NCBI GenBank assembly: GCA_951828515.1
Contig: OX639992.1
Coordinates: 4,814,217 to 4,878,216 of the forward strand
From: an uncultured Poribacteria bacterium
GTDB lineage: Bacteria; Poribacteria; WGA-4E; WGA-3G
DNA length: 64,000 nt
Reading direction: 5' to 3'
The position numbers were made by a program, and so were the translations under genes. Shown piece by piece: positions 17,848-26,347 of the stretch; the stretch's first letter is position 1, and the number at the start of each line of letters is the position of its first letter. Below the pieces are notes generated by a model. It did no database searches and was not told the origin of the DNA. It was given only the letters and a program-made list of their open reading frames with translations.

Positions 17848-19482
17848 GTGAAAGGCGGAGATATTCTTATTGAATGTTTGAAGGCACAAGGCGTTTCAGC
17901 GGTTTTCGGAATGCCCGGGACCCAAAACATCCAAATCTACGATGCACTCCTACGAAGAGGCGAGGGCACAATCGATCACTACCTCGTCCGGCATGAATAC
18001 GCCGCAACGCAGATGGCAGACGGGTTCGCTCGCGCAACAGGTGATGTCGGTGTTGCTATCACCGTGCCGGGACCGGGTGCCAGCAACGCATCGACGGGGA
18101 TTTTGGAGGCGTTCACCGATTGCGCACCTGTCCTACTGATTACGGGACAGAGCGATTCCAGCCTTTACAGCAAACATCCCAGCAAAATGTTCCACGGATT
18201 GGATCAGATGCGGTTTTTTGAGTCAATCACGAAGTACTGTGCCATCGCGCACACCGTCGCTGAGATTCCTGTCGTTGTTGAAAACGCTTTTAAAGCGATG
18301 CGCACTGGGAGACCGGGACCTACTATGCTGGAGTTCCCGATGGACGTGGTCACTGGAGACGGAGATGTCAGAATTCCGCCGTGTGTTGAACGTGCCGAAT
18401 TATCTCCACCGGATGATGCATCGCTCAGCACTGCGGTTGAAACAATTCGCAATGCCAAGATGCCCCTGATTTTTGCTGGTTCCGCTGTCTTTCATTCAAA
18501 TGCCAGAAACGAGTTACGTCTCCTCGCTGAGAAACTGAACGCTCCTGTCATCGTTACCCGTAACGCAAAAGGCGTTTTGTCGGAGGATCATCCGTTGGCA
18601 CTCCAAATTTGCTACGGTTACCTCGGACGCGAGGCACTCGAACGGACGGATTGTTTAATCGGTATCGGACCGCGATTCACCTCTATTGATACCCGAAATT
18701 GGAGTCTCGAACTCCCGCAACCCTTCATTCAAATCGACGAAGATGCCGATGAGATCGGACTTGAATATCCGTGTGATATAGGGGTCGTCGGTGATCTGAA
18801 ACTGACGTTGCAGGCACTCATTGAGGACGTTACGCCCGGTGAAAATGGATGGAACGAGACACTGACGCAACTCCGAACAGCGTTCGACGCACAGCCACCG
18901 CTGCCCGTCATCCATGAACTACAAGACGTACTCCCACGAGACACCATCTACGCGATTGATGTCCATGCACTCGGCTACGCTTCCTTCGCCGAATTTCCTA
19001 TCTACGATCCGAGGACTTTTCTCTATCCGAACATCGGGGTGGCATTAGGACACGCCTACCCTGCCGCTATCGGCGCGAAAGTGGCATATCCAGATCGTCC
19101 TGTTATCTGCTTCAGTGGGGACGGGGGATTCCTGATGGGAGCCGTGGAAATGGCAACCGCCATGAAATACGGGATCAATGTCGTAGCGATTGTGGTAAAC
19201 GACGGTGCCTTGTCAGCGATTAAGGGGTCTCAACAGAAGGGGTGTGAAGGACGCACAATCGACACCGACCTGCTCAATCCGAATTTCGTCGAATTCGCAC
19301 AGTCTTTTGGCGCGTATGCCAAGCGGGTTGAGAATTTGGGAGACTTCAAGGACACCTTACGGGACGCGCTCGCCGCAGAAAAACCTGCACTCATCGAAGT
19401 GATGCTACAGGATCGGCAAGACGACATCGTCGACGTCATCGGATGGTTGATGTCCGAACCGCTCCGAAAAACCGCCTTCTAA
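17848..19482 (+). CDS. ThDP-dependent enzyme, acetolactate-synthase-like
   Basis: 544 residues, GTG start with AAAGGAG. N-terminal PYR domain with FGMPGTQN and catalytic Glu50 in RHEYAA; central domain (about 195-330); C-terminal PP domain with the ThDP/Mg signature GDGG (about 423) followed about 27 residues later by VVNDGALS. The family includes acetolactate synthase large subunits, glyoxylate carboligase and sulfoacetaldehyde acetyltransferase; no regulatory subunit gene is nearby, so a catabolic 2-oxo-acid lyase/carboligase is as likely as IlvB. Same strand as the ABC ATPase, separated by 163 bases containing the small gene. Confidence 0.85.
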   Translation: MKGGDILIECLKAQGVSAVFGMPGTQNIQIYDALLRRGEGTIDHYLVRHEYAATQMADGFARATGDVGVAITVPGPGASNASTGILEAFTDCAPVLLITGQSDSSLYSKHPSKMFHGLDQMRFFESITKYCAIAHTVAEIPVVVENAFKAMRTGRPGPTMLEFPMDVVTGDGDVRIPPCVERAELSPPDDASLSTAVETIRNAKMPLIFAGSAVFHSNARNELRLLAEKLNAPVIVTRNAKGVLSEDHPLALQICYGYLGREALERTDCLIGIGPRFTSIDTRNWSLELPQPFIQIDEDADEIGLEYPCDIGVVGDLKLTLQALIEDVTPGENGWNETLTQLRTAFDAQPPLPVIHELQDVLPRDTIYAIDVHALGYASFAEFPIYDPRTFLYPNIGVALGHAYPAAIGAKVAYPDRPVICFSGDGGFLMGAVEMATAMKYGINVVAIVVNDGALSAIKGSQQKGCEGRTIDTDLLNPNFVEFAQSFGAYAKRVENLGDFKDTLRDALAAEKPALIEVMLQDRQDDIVDVIGWLMSEPLRKTAF

Positions 19483-19510
19483 CGCACTGTTTGCCAATAG
19501 ACTTGTGCTT

Positions 19511-20335
19511 TTAATACTCGCCGCGGGCATTCCAACCAGGGTACTGTTCTTCTAACGCCTCAAGCGTTTGCGGCGTATAGTATGGATGCCCAGCAGGTGG
19601 GAACCGAAAGACTTCACGCTCTGCCGCTGTTAGCGTGCCGATGAATTTCGAGAAGGTCGAATTCCGCCCTTTGTCTGTGTAGTGCCGAAAGCCTTCCCAA
19701 AAGTGGTCTGCCCGTCCTAAACCGAATCCCCACGTGAAGCGTTGTCCATCCTCCCGCAGATAATCGCTTGCTGAGTGCAACGTATAATTGTTGAAGATAC
19801 AGACAGTGCCTCCTTTACAAACAAGGGGTTCGTATTTAGAAGTATCCCGTTCGTATTCCTTCGCAAGGAGTCGAAGCGGTGCTTGGTCTTCATCAACATC
19901 CTCAAGGTGTACCCAAAAACCGATTTGTCCGAATTCACGAGCACTCTCGGACTGTGGTAGCAGTGAATTGTTACCGTTATCAATGTGCAAATTGCTTGGA
20001 TCGCTATCGACACCCGGACCTTTAAATCCAGGATAGCGTGCAATCATACATCCAGCACGGTAGTGAATATGCTCCGTTTTCAGAAATTTACGTGCGAATT
20101 CCCATGCATCGGGGTCCACGATCGCACGTAATAAAGCCATTTCAGCGGGCGGAAATTCGGTCAAAGTCGCTCTACCGGGAGGTGGATCCTCTTTGACTTT
20201 TTCCCATGTCGGGAGTACACGGCGTTGGGCGGCTTGCATCTCTGCAAGTTGTTCACCTGAATAGTAGTCGGGTACAATTAAGTAACCTTTCGCTAAGAGT
20301 TCATCAAGTTGTGCATCGGTAAACTTCTTCGGCAT
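19511..20335 (-). CDS. Phytanoyl-CoA dioxygenase (PhyH) family protein
   Basis: 274 residues from ATG 20335 with GGAGG; the longer frame to 20476 would run through the tRNA gene. The 2OG/Fe(II) facial triad is visible: LHIDNG (His and Asp, about 146-148), a distal TLHSAS His and an Arg in QRFTW that would bind 2-oxoglutarate. The double-stranded beta-helix core spans about residues 90-250. PhyH members hydroxylate lipids, ectoine, antibiotics and other small molecules; the substrate is unknown. It is convergent with the ThDP gene, 28 bases apart. Confidence 0.85.
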   Translation of the reverse strand: MPKKFTDAQLDELLAKGYLIVPDYYSGEQLAEMQAAQRRVLPTWEKVKEDPPPGRATLTEFPPAEMALLRAIVDPDAWEFARKFLKTEHIHYRAGCMIARYPGFKGPGVDSDPSNLHIDNGNNSLLPQSESAREFGQIGFWVHLEDVDEDQAPLRLLAKEYERDTSKYEPLVCKGGTVCIFNNYTLHSASDYLREDGQRFTWGFGLGRADHFWEGFRHYTDKGRNSTFSKFIGTLTAAEREVFRFPPAGHPYYTPQTLEALEEQYPGWNARGEY

Positions 20336-20447
20336 GTTAACCTCCTTGGAGAAATAGAGCGAGTTTGAAGGGGAACAGGTTAAAAATTTTTGCTGACGAA
20401 CCTTGACAACCAAAAGAGTGACAAAGCCCGTCAGCAAAATTAAGAGC

Positions 20448-20519
20448 TCCCCCAGACGGACTCGAACCGCCGACACGATGGTTAACAGCCATCTGCTCTA
20501 CCGACTGAGCTATGGGGGA
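20448..20519 (-). tRNA. tRNA-Asn (GTT)
   Basis: 72 bases fold into a full cloverleaf: acceptor TCCCCCA/TGGGGGA, D stem GCTC/GAGC, anticodon stem GATGG/CCATC with loop CTGTTAA (anticodon GTT, bases 20484-20486), and T arm GGCGG-TTCGAGT-CCGTC with one G-U pair. CCA is not encoded. Confidence 0.97.
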
Positions 20520-20550
20520 TTGTTAAAGTAATTATACACTATTTCACTCG

Positions 20551-20907
20551 CTATTGCAAATTAAATTCAATTTTTTTCCGCCTTCTTAACAATCTCCGTA
20601 AATCCAACCTACCTTGCAAAAAACCCCAGAGGATACCAACAACAAACCATACCCAGAAACCTTTGAGTCCAATTTGCCAAGCAAAGCCGTAAACCTCTCC
20701 TGCCCTACCACCGTAGCGTCCCTCCCTCGGCGGGCCTGAATCGTAAAAATGATCGAACAGGTCGCGAGGGATCCTGACATCCATGATGATATGAAAAAGA
20801 TATGCTACAGCGAAAGACCATAAGTAACCTACTACGTATCCCAGCAAAACCCTTAGCAACAGAATTCCCAGAAATCGAAGGCAGGCTTTGAACTTCTGTC
20901 TAAACAT
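20551..20907 (-). CDS. Small membrane protein of unknown function
   Basis: 118 residues with two or three hydrophobic segments: FLGILLLRVLLGYVVGYLWSF and AVAYLFHIIM near the N-terminus, then GFWVWFVVGILWGFLQG. A hydrophilic central loop contains a GRYGGRAGEVYGF segment and the C-terminus is very basic (RRLLRRRKKI). No recognised family. It is the last gene after the two BolA-like genes (43 bases downstream), so it may share their transcript. The clear positive-inside pattern supports a real membrane protein. Confidence 0.55.
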   Translation of the reverse strand: MFRQKFKACLRFLGILLLRVLLGYVVGYLWSFAVAYLFHIIMDVRIPRDLFDHFYDSGPPREGRYGGRAGEVYGFAWQIGLKGFWVWFVVGILWGFLQGRLDLRRLLRRRKKIEFNLQ

Positions 20908-20949
20908 AGTTCCACAGCTCTATCATTCTATGCAAAGTCGTGCATAACA

Positions 20950-21222
20950 TCATGTATAGATTTTAATTTCTTCGGGGTTCACTGCAACGATACGAGAAAT
21001 GCGTTCGAGCTCATTTTCGGATAGGACTTGCACAATGTCTTCCCAGACCCGGTCTTCGCGTTCGGAACGTTTGTATTCATAGATGTCAAATTTACGGCTG
21101 ATGACAAGGACACGGATGTGTTCGTCGTCATCATCGAAAACATCAACGAAGTAGTCTGGATCAGGGAAAGAACCCGCTCTCAGTGTATCATAGATTTTCT
21201 GCTTTAAGGTTTCGCACGCCAT
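20950..21222 (-). CDS. BolA-like small protein, second tandem copy
   Basis: 90 residues, a tandem paralogue of the next gene upstream: same MAC-x-TLKQKI start, same V-V-I-S-R-K-F strand and same [NT]PEEI-K-I ending. The pattern L-x-x-x-I-x-x-x-L, strand, V-[IV]-S-x-x-F, helix, then PEE resembles BolA, which works with monothiol glutaredoxins in Fe-S trafficking. This copy has lost the conserved His before the last strand (ISRIVAVNPEE). The duplicated unit includes the ribosome site and start region (TAACGAGGGATCTACATAATG). Function uncertain. Confidence 0.5.
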   Translation of the reverse strand: MACETLKQKIYDTLRAGSFPDPDYFVDVFDDDDEHIRVLVISRKFDIYEYKRSEREDRVWEDIVQVLSENELERISRIVAVNPEEIKIYT

Positions 21223-21237
21223 TATGTAGATCCCTCG

Positions 21238-21501
21238 TTACCAGATCCGGACCTCTTCTGGAGTTGCCCCAATTAAGAGAGAAACGTGTCCCCATTCCTC
21301 ATCTGAGAGATGCTTTAAAAGTTTGTCCCAGATGATGTCACCCCTATCTATCATCGTGTGTCCGTTAAATTTTCGACTGACAACCACAACGTGGATGAAA
21401 TCGGCAGCTCCATCAGAGACATCAACGAAATCTTTCGTATCGCTGAAGTAGCCGGTCTTGAGTAGATTCTGAATTTTTTGCTTTAATGTTTTGCACGCCA
21501 T
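21238..21501 (-). CDS. BolA-like small protein, first tandem copy
   Basis: 87 residues; ATG 21501 with CGGAGG upstream. Order of elements matches BolA/YrbA: N-terminal helix LKQKIQNLLKTG, acidic loop and strand (VDVSDGAADF), IHVVVVSRKFNGHTM, a helix starting near DRGDIIWDKLL, then GHVSLLIGATPEEV, where the His takes the place of the family's invariant HAL His. I infer BolA-like with moderate confidence, since the N-terminal strand is divergent. Sits between HEPN and its paralogue, 15 bases on each side. Confidence 0.5.
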   Translation of the reverse strand: MACKTLKQKIQNLLKTGYFSDTKDFVDVSDGAADFIHVVVVSRKFNGHTMIDRGDIIWDKLLKHLSDEEWGHVSLLIGATPEEVRIW

Positions 21502-21516
21502 TACGTAAATCCTCCG

Positions 21517-21804
21517 TTAGAGGTTAGTGTCTATCCAGTGCAGAACGTTCTCAATGCGGTTAAGGAATCTGGTTGCTTCTTGCTGTGTTGCTTGTTTAGC
21601 GGTATATCGCCACTGTGGAGTCCATAAGTTTACTGCATGAAACATGTGCCAGAGATCCCTATTCAAGAGACATTCCACCGCATAGCCTGCCATGTACATC
21701 GCGCCTCGCCCCCGAAAGGCACTGAGAAGTGCTTTCGCATCTGCCAAGCGTTGACGGCTGGCTCCAGCAAGTTCGCTGATTCCATTGTGCAAATTACGAT
21801 TCAT
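21517..21804 (-). pseudogene. HEPN-domain protein with an internal deletion
   Basis: 95 residues. The first half has the HEPN hallmark SRQRLADAKALLSA ... GRGAMYMAGYAVECLL; the second half (NLWTPQWRYTAKQATQQE-ATRFLNRIENVLHWID) matches the C-terminal helix of the same family. Normal members have 70-100 more residues between these blocks, including the helix that follows the YAVEC motif. Here CLLN is followed at once by RDLWHMFHAVNLW, so the core of the four-helix bundle has been deleted in frame. Full HEPN proteins are RNases or antitoxin-regulated toxins; this one is probably inactive. No ribosome site is evident. Confidence 0.6.
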
Positions 21805-21904
21805 ACAGTTAAGTTAATATGCTCCGAATCCTGTAATAGATTTCTATATTTCTATGAAGTATATCACATCTTCCCTACAACGTCAATTACGAATCAAATC
21901 TAAA

Positions 21905-24271
21905 TTACTGCACAGAAAACGTCTCGACTTTACCAGTGTCCATCCATCTCGCAACCACACTTTTGCCCGGAACCACTACATCTTTGTATGCAAACGACTC
22001 CGTCCCAAAATTAGCAAATATTTCGACTACATCCCCAAACTCGGTGCGTTGGACCTGCCTGTTATCGTTTAACCACTCGAAACCGGTCATCGTCTGTCCA
22101 CCGATGTGCCGATGCAGCGGTGAAAAGAATGCGTAGTGCCGTTGTATCCACGCTTTATGCTTTGTAAACTCCGCCGTATTCAGATGGTATAATGGCGGGA
22201 CGTTGTATAGCAACTCCAACAGTGCTAACGTCTCGATTGCATTCTCAAATTTGAGACTTCCAGAAAGCCAATGGTTCGTCGTGACCACTGAATCGTGGAA
22301 CACAATCTGGTAGAGCGGTAACCGGAAACGTGGGTCATAATAGAGATACAGATAGTTCGATTTAAGCGGCACCTGCTTTATGTGAATCGCTGGAGCTTCA
22401 GGAGGCCAGTATCCGCCTACATAGTAAGGCGAGTCTTTCGTCTTCATATCTGGATCACCCCACCCCATGACAGGGACTGTCATTCCGTGTGCAAAGTGGA
22501 GCGTCGCCGCAGCGTAGGCAGAACCACCTTCCGAACCGACGACCATGTTGTGCGTGTCCCGAATCCACGCAATACGGGCAAGTCGAGCGTTCATATCATC
22601 CAATTGCGTCGCGGGGTGGGACTGCGAATAATCGTCAAAGAGTTCACCATAAGCATCACAATCGATAAACCACGAGTTGAAGTCTGTTGGCATCTCTGCG
22701 ACAATGCCGTTGACACGATCTTCGACATAAGGTTGTGCGACGAGAGGACTTAAGTGATACCCCTTCTTCTTAAACCCTCGATTCTTCGTTCCGTCTGCGT
22801 TGACAATCCCCCCAGTTTCATATAGCGACAGGTCAAACTGTGCGGTCTCCCACGTATCCTTTTCGTCGGGGTGATGGATACTATGGTAAGAATCGTAGGG
22901 TCCAATGAGATAACCGAGTTCTCTCGCCTTCGCGACAACAGTCGGATGCCGAAATCCGTCCTGCCATGAATCAGCACCGAGCCAGAGTCTGTCCAATCCA
23001 CTCTCAGCGAACCGCTCCAGCAGTTTCACAGAGAGACCGTCCCCCCATTCCTCTGGAGGCCGTAGTACGTCGCGGAACGCTGCGTAAAGCAGCAGACAGT
23101 TGCGTCGGTAAATATCTATAAGCGATAAACTTGAGACGTCCTGCGAAACTAACTTCTCTATTTCGGGTCCAAGGGGAATCTCTGCCCACGCAGAGATGTT
23201 GTAAAATTCGGTGTTTTCAAGCTGCTCACTTAACGCACGGCTTACAACGCGTCGGCTGTAGTGAGAAGTATAATCAGCCCGTGTCATGCCTTGAACAACT
23301 TCCTGTGCCTCTGTGTTCAGTTGCGAAAAGATATGCTGCCCGACGGTTCCAGTCGTATTTTCATCGGCACCAAGACTGAGTTTTGTAGCAAACGCCTTCC
23401 AATCCGTTACATCGTATTGACTGAGGAGTTTGCCGCCCCAGAGATAGATATGCGCCGCACCGAGCAATTTTTCCGCTGCTGGTGTCTTCTCAATCTTTTC
23501 AGCAAACGAAACAAATTCGCCGTTCGCAATCAGCCACTGCCGATAGTGCTTGGCAGGTTCGACAGGGGATGCCGCACCTAATGAGATACGCACCCCATAC
23601 CTTTTCTGTTCCCAATTCGGCGTGAAAGCGTGCGAGACCCGCATACCTAAGTCAGACGTTTCCGCCTCACGGAATAGAATCTGATTGTTGAAGGGATTTG
23701 TCAGGATATAGGTAAGTGTTCTCTCACCGAGATCCAACCCCCAAAACGGCATAGAGAGACCCGCTGTTGTATTTATCCGTCCCCGATCGCATAAAAAGTC
23801 TCGCCATGTGACGTCATCTTTCGGGACGTAACTCCCCTCAAAGAAGGGGAAAATATAACCGTGGATGGATTCGGTGTTTTCTATAAGGGGCCACGTGAAA
23901 TTTTGCGTGTCGTTTGCGGGATCATCTTGAATGAATTCAATCGTTAGCGAGTTCCGTAATGGTTCAATGTGAACGGTAAGCGAGCGTTCCGGCAGTTTCC
24001 AACGAACACCGTTGCCTTCGTGAGAAAAATCCGTCACAGTACCCAATCCCGTCTGGCCCAATGAAGCCCGAACCGTTATATCCGTATCTGCAGGATAGAC
24101 GTTCATGGCAAGCGACTGCGGAAAGATTTCAACGTCCCACGCATCGGTGCTGAAGCGAACGCTGTCCCACACATCATTGCTGAAACGAATGCTTTTAGGT
24201 GTGTCACTCATACCGATAGAAGTCAGCAGAAACATCCCTATGGATAGGATGCAAAATTGCAATCTGAGCAA
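21905..24271 (-). CDS. Secreted glycoside-hydrolase-like protein
   Basis: 788 residues with signal peptide (FCILSIGMFLLTSIGMS). N-terminal beta-rich region (about 30-250) resembles a galactose-mutarotase-like sandwich, including a small internal duplication (SIRFSNDVWD / SVRFSTDAWD). The middle (about 440-620) looks like a TIM barrel with RLWLGADSWQDGF, YLIGPYDSYHSIH, NSWFIDCDAYGELFDDY and MVVGSEGG; the Asp in FIDCD and the Glu in GSEGG are plausible nucleophile and acid. The C-terminal beta domain ends with VAR-W-M-D. It resembles DUF5696/GH101-like glycosidases, but the exact family is uncertain. It starts six bases after the isomerase gene, so both are likely one transcript for sugar use. 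Confidence 0.6.
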   Translation of the reverse strand: MLRLQFCILSIGMFLLTSIGMSDTPKSIRFSNDVWDSVRFSTDAWDVEIFPQSLAMNVYPADTDITVRASLGQTGLGTVTDFSHEGNGVRWKLPERSLTVHIEPLRNSLTIEFIQDDPANDTQNFTWPLIENTESIHGYIFPFFEGSYVPKDDVTWRDFLCDRGRINTTAGLSMPFWGLDLGERTLTYILTNPFNNQILFREAETSDLGMRVSHAFTPNWEQKRYGVRISLGAASPVEPAKHYRQWLIANGEFVSFAEKIEKTPAAEKLLGAAHIYLWGGKLLSQYDVTDWKAFATKLSLGADENTTGTVGQHIFSQLNTEAQEVVQGMTRADYTSHYSRRVVSRALSEQLENTEFYNISAWAEIPLGPEIEKLVSQDVSSLSLIDIYRRNCLLLYAAFRDVLRPPEEWGDGLSVKLLERFAESGLDRLWLGADSWQDGFRHPTVVAKARELGYLIGPYDSYHSIHHPDEKDTWETAQFDLSLYETGGIVNADGTKNRGFKKKGYHLSPLVAQPYVEDRVNGIVAEMPTDFNSWFIDCDAYGELFDDYSQSHPATQLDDMNARLARIAWIRDTHNMVVGSEGGSAYAAATLHFAHGMTVPVMGWGDPDMKTKDSPYYVGGYWPPEAPAIHIKQVPLKSNYLYLYYDPRFRLPLYQIVFHDSVVTTNHWLSGSLKFENAIETLALLELLYNVPPLYHLNTAEFTKHKAWIQRHYAFFSPLHRHIGGQTMTGFEWLNDNRQVQRTEFGDVVEIFANFGTESFAYKDVVVPGKSVVARWMDTGKVETFSVQ

Positions 24272-24277
24272 TGGCGT

Positions 24278-25036
24278 TTACCTCGATAATTCTTCCCACA
24301 ATGCCCGATAGAAATTCATCACGCGGATGGGATCGGAACTTCCTGCGATCTCTGCCAAACAGTAACCCGAATAGCCGGATGCTTTCAACGATGTAAAGAG
24401 TTCTCGCCACGGATACTCGCGCCGGTGTAGTTCCGTGATGTGCACCAAGCCGATTCTACCTTTCACGAGGTTGAAGTTGTTCTGAATAGAGCCGTCTTCT
24501 ACCTCACCGAAATTGGAATTCCAGCAGACGTAGACGTTCTCGTGGTCAGCAACATCAATAATCGTGCGGATATGTGGGAGTTCAGAGGTACCGCCGCCGT
24601 GGACTTCTAACCGAATTTGTACACCGAGATCCGCAGCAAATTCACCACACTCCCGCAATGATAACCCAATCTGTTCCAATGTCTTTTCGACTGGAACTTC
24701 GTTGGGGAGTCCGTTCGGACGCACCTTTACACCGGGTGCTCCGACATCCGCTGCGAGTTGAGAATACGCCTTCGTTCCCGCTATATTCCGACGAAGCACT
24801 GCCTGATCGGTGGCATGGTAGTCAAACGCGGAACCCAAACCGGCGATCTCGATCGGGGAGTCGGCAAATTGCTGTTTGACCGCTGCCCGTTCACTTGCTG
24901 AAAGATCGACTTCAACGCCGTGGGCATGTGTTGTCCGCAATTCCACGCCTGAGAATCCTGTTTCTATGCAGTTTTCGATGATTGTTGGGACATCCCAATC
25001 TTTCGCCATATTATACGTAACTAAACCAAGCTTCAT
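24278..25036 (-). CDS. Sugar phosphate isomerase/epimerase (AP-endonuclease-2 TIM barrel)
   Basis: 252 residues covering the whole xylose-isomerase-like barrel: MKLGLVTYNM, TGFSGVELRTTHAHG, AGLGSAFDYH, RLEVHGGG (metal Glu and His), YVCWNSN, GLVHITEL and GYCLAEIAG (C-terminal Glu). These Glu/Asp/His positions match the divalent metal site of the family. Members act on inositol derivatives, tagatose or ketoses; the substrate is unknown. It is upstream of and nearly contiguous with the glycosidase-like gene, which suggests a shared carbohydrate role. Start ATG 25036 gives the family-typical length. Confidence 0.85.
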   Translation of the reverse strand: MKLGLVTYNMAKDWDVPTIIENCIETGFSGVELRTTHAHGVEVDLSASERAAVKQQFADSPIEIAGLGSAFDYHATDQAVLRRNIAGTKAYSQLAADVGAPGVKVRPNGLPNEVPVEKTLEQIGLSLRECGEFAADLGVQIRLEVHGGGTSELPHIRTIIDVADHENVYVCWNSNFGEVEDGSIQNNFNLVKGRIGLVHITELHRREYPWRELFTSLKASGYSGYCLAEIAGSSDPIRVMNFYRALWEELSR

Positions 25037-25074
25037 ACTTTAGTTTTAAGGGCTTGCAAGCTTCGCCCTCCTCC

Positions 25075-25644
25075 TTATTCAAAAAGTTGTGCAACCTGAC
25101 ACGAAAAGCCTTCCACGATATCCTCACCGGTCAGTGTATCTTCGCGTGTAAGCAGCGTGATGTCTGTTTCCGAACGATAGACGGTTACTGTTTTTGATCC
25201 GGGTTCAATCACCCAGACGATCTGTGTTCCCGCTTCCAGATAGGCGAATGCCTTTTCAATGACACGCCGGAAAGCATCTGATGGGGACACGACCTCAATC
25301 GCAAGGTCTGGCGGCACTGGGAATGCCTTGCTTAGGTCATCGGGCAAGTGTGCTGTTGAAAGAAAAGCGATATCTGGTTTCAGGACGCGCTCGCCGACCT
25401 GGAAACCTGTATCCGGGGTGACCACCTCACCGAGTTGATGCTCACGCACGGATAAACCCAAGTGTAAAAAAACCCTCGCGCTGACGATTCCGTGTTCCGC
25501 AGATGCAGCTGGCATCGGTATCAATTCTCCTTTTACATATTCATATCCCTCCAAATCACTTTCAAGAAATTCTTCAAGCGTCATCTCGCCGTGTTCAGGC
25601 ACGGACATTTCTTGTTTGAATTCGCGGGTGTTTTGTGGATCCAT
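25075..25644 (-). CDS. Uma2 family (DUF820) nuclease-like protein, copy 1
   Basis: 189 residues from the ATG at 25644, which has GGAGGG eight bases upstream; the ATG at 25659 would place that site inside the gene. PD-(D/E)XK-like Uma2 fold: MTLEEFLESDLEGYEYVKGELIPM, V-L-K-P-D-I-A-F (Asp), PPDLAIEVVSPSD (Glu) and EKAFAYLEAGTQIVWVIEP. Members are putative endonucleases of unknown target, strongly expanded in cyanobacteria, Chloroflexi and Poribacteria. It is tandem with copy 2, and the terminal EGFSCQVAQLFE is identical in both, including flanking DNA. Confidence 0.88.
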   Translation of the reverse strand: MDPQNTREFKQEMSVPEHGEMTLEEFLESDLEGYEYVKGELIPMPAASAEHGIVSARVFLHLGLSVREHQLGEVVTPDTGFQVGERVLKPDIAFLSTAHLPDDLSKAFPVPPDLAIEVVSPSDAFRRVIEKAFAYLEAGTQIVWVIEPGSKTVTVYRSETDITLLTREDTLTGEDIVEGFSCQVAQLFE

Positions 25645-25673
25645 TTCCCGTCCCTCCATTTAAATTATTATAT

Positions 25674-26246
25674 CTATTCAAAAAGTTGTGCAACCTGACA
25701 CGAAAAGCCTTCCACGACATCCTCGCCGCTGAGGGGGTCGTCAATCGTAAGTGTTTTGATGTTTGTTTGGGAGCGGTACACGGTTACCGTCTTTCCCACG
25801 GGTTCAATAATCCAGACGAGTCGCGTGCCAGCGTTGAGATAGGCAAACGCTTTTTCGACAACACGATATTGAATGTCTGTCGGTGAGACAACTTCAACGG
25901 CGAGATCCGGTGGGATGGAGAACGCTTTGCGTCTGTCAACGGGGAGTCTCGCCGATGAAACAAATGCAATATCAGGTTTAACCAATCGGTCTCCTAATTT
26001 AAAGTCTGTATCCGCGGGATATAAACGTCCCAGTTGATTCTCACGAATATGCAAACTCAATAGGAAACTGAGATTCATACTGATATCCCCGTGTTCCATT
26101 GTCGGTGGTGCCATAGGTACCAGTTCTCCCTTCACGTATTCATATCCCTCCAAGTCGGATTGGCAAAATTCATCTAATGTCATATCGGTTTTTATAGGAG
26201 CGAGGGATATTGCCCCTTGTTCATAACCGTTTTTCGGAATGTCCAT
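25674..26246 (-). CDS. Uma2 family (DUF820) nuclease-like protein, copy 2
   Basis: 190 residues, ATG 26246 with AGGAG upstream. Same fold as its neighbour: MTLDEFCQSDLEGYEYVKGEL, LVKPDIAFVSSARLP, PPDLAVEVVSPTD and EKAFAYLNAGTRLVWIIEP. The two copies are 29 bases apart and clearly arose by tandem duplication; the 3' ends are almost identical over about 45 bases, consistent with recent duplication or gene conversion. No partner gene suggests a target. Confidence 0.88.
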   Translation of the reverse strand: MDIPKNGYEQGAISLAPIKTDMTLDEFCQSDLEGYEYVKGELVPMAPPTMEHGDISMNLSFLLSLHIRENQLGRLYPADTDFKLGDRLVKPDIAFVSSARLPVDRRKAFSIPPDLAVEVVSPTDIQYRVVEKAFAYLNAGTRLVWIIEPVGKTVTVYRSQTNIKTLTIDDPLSGEDVVEGFSCQVAQLFE

Positions 26247-26347
26247 CAGAATTTCTCCTTTTTTTGATGCCTACTATTTTGAATTGTATTATACCGAATT
26301 TTTTGATACAATGTTCCTTAAACTCAGTAAGTATGGAGAACACCACT

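Noticed and set aside
20336-20476. N-terminal extension of the PhyH gene at 19511
   Set aside because: The 47-residue extension would be translated from part of the tRNA-Asn gene; the ATG at 20335 has a strong RBS.
25075-26246. Restriction-modification or defence island signal from the Uma2 pair and HEPN
   Set aside because: The HEPN is internally deleted, no methylase, helicase or toxin partner is adjacent, and Uma2 genes are widespread in such genomes without defence roles shown.
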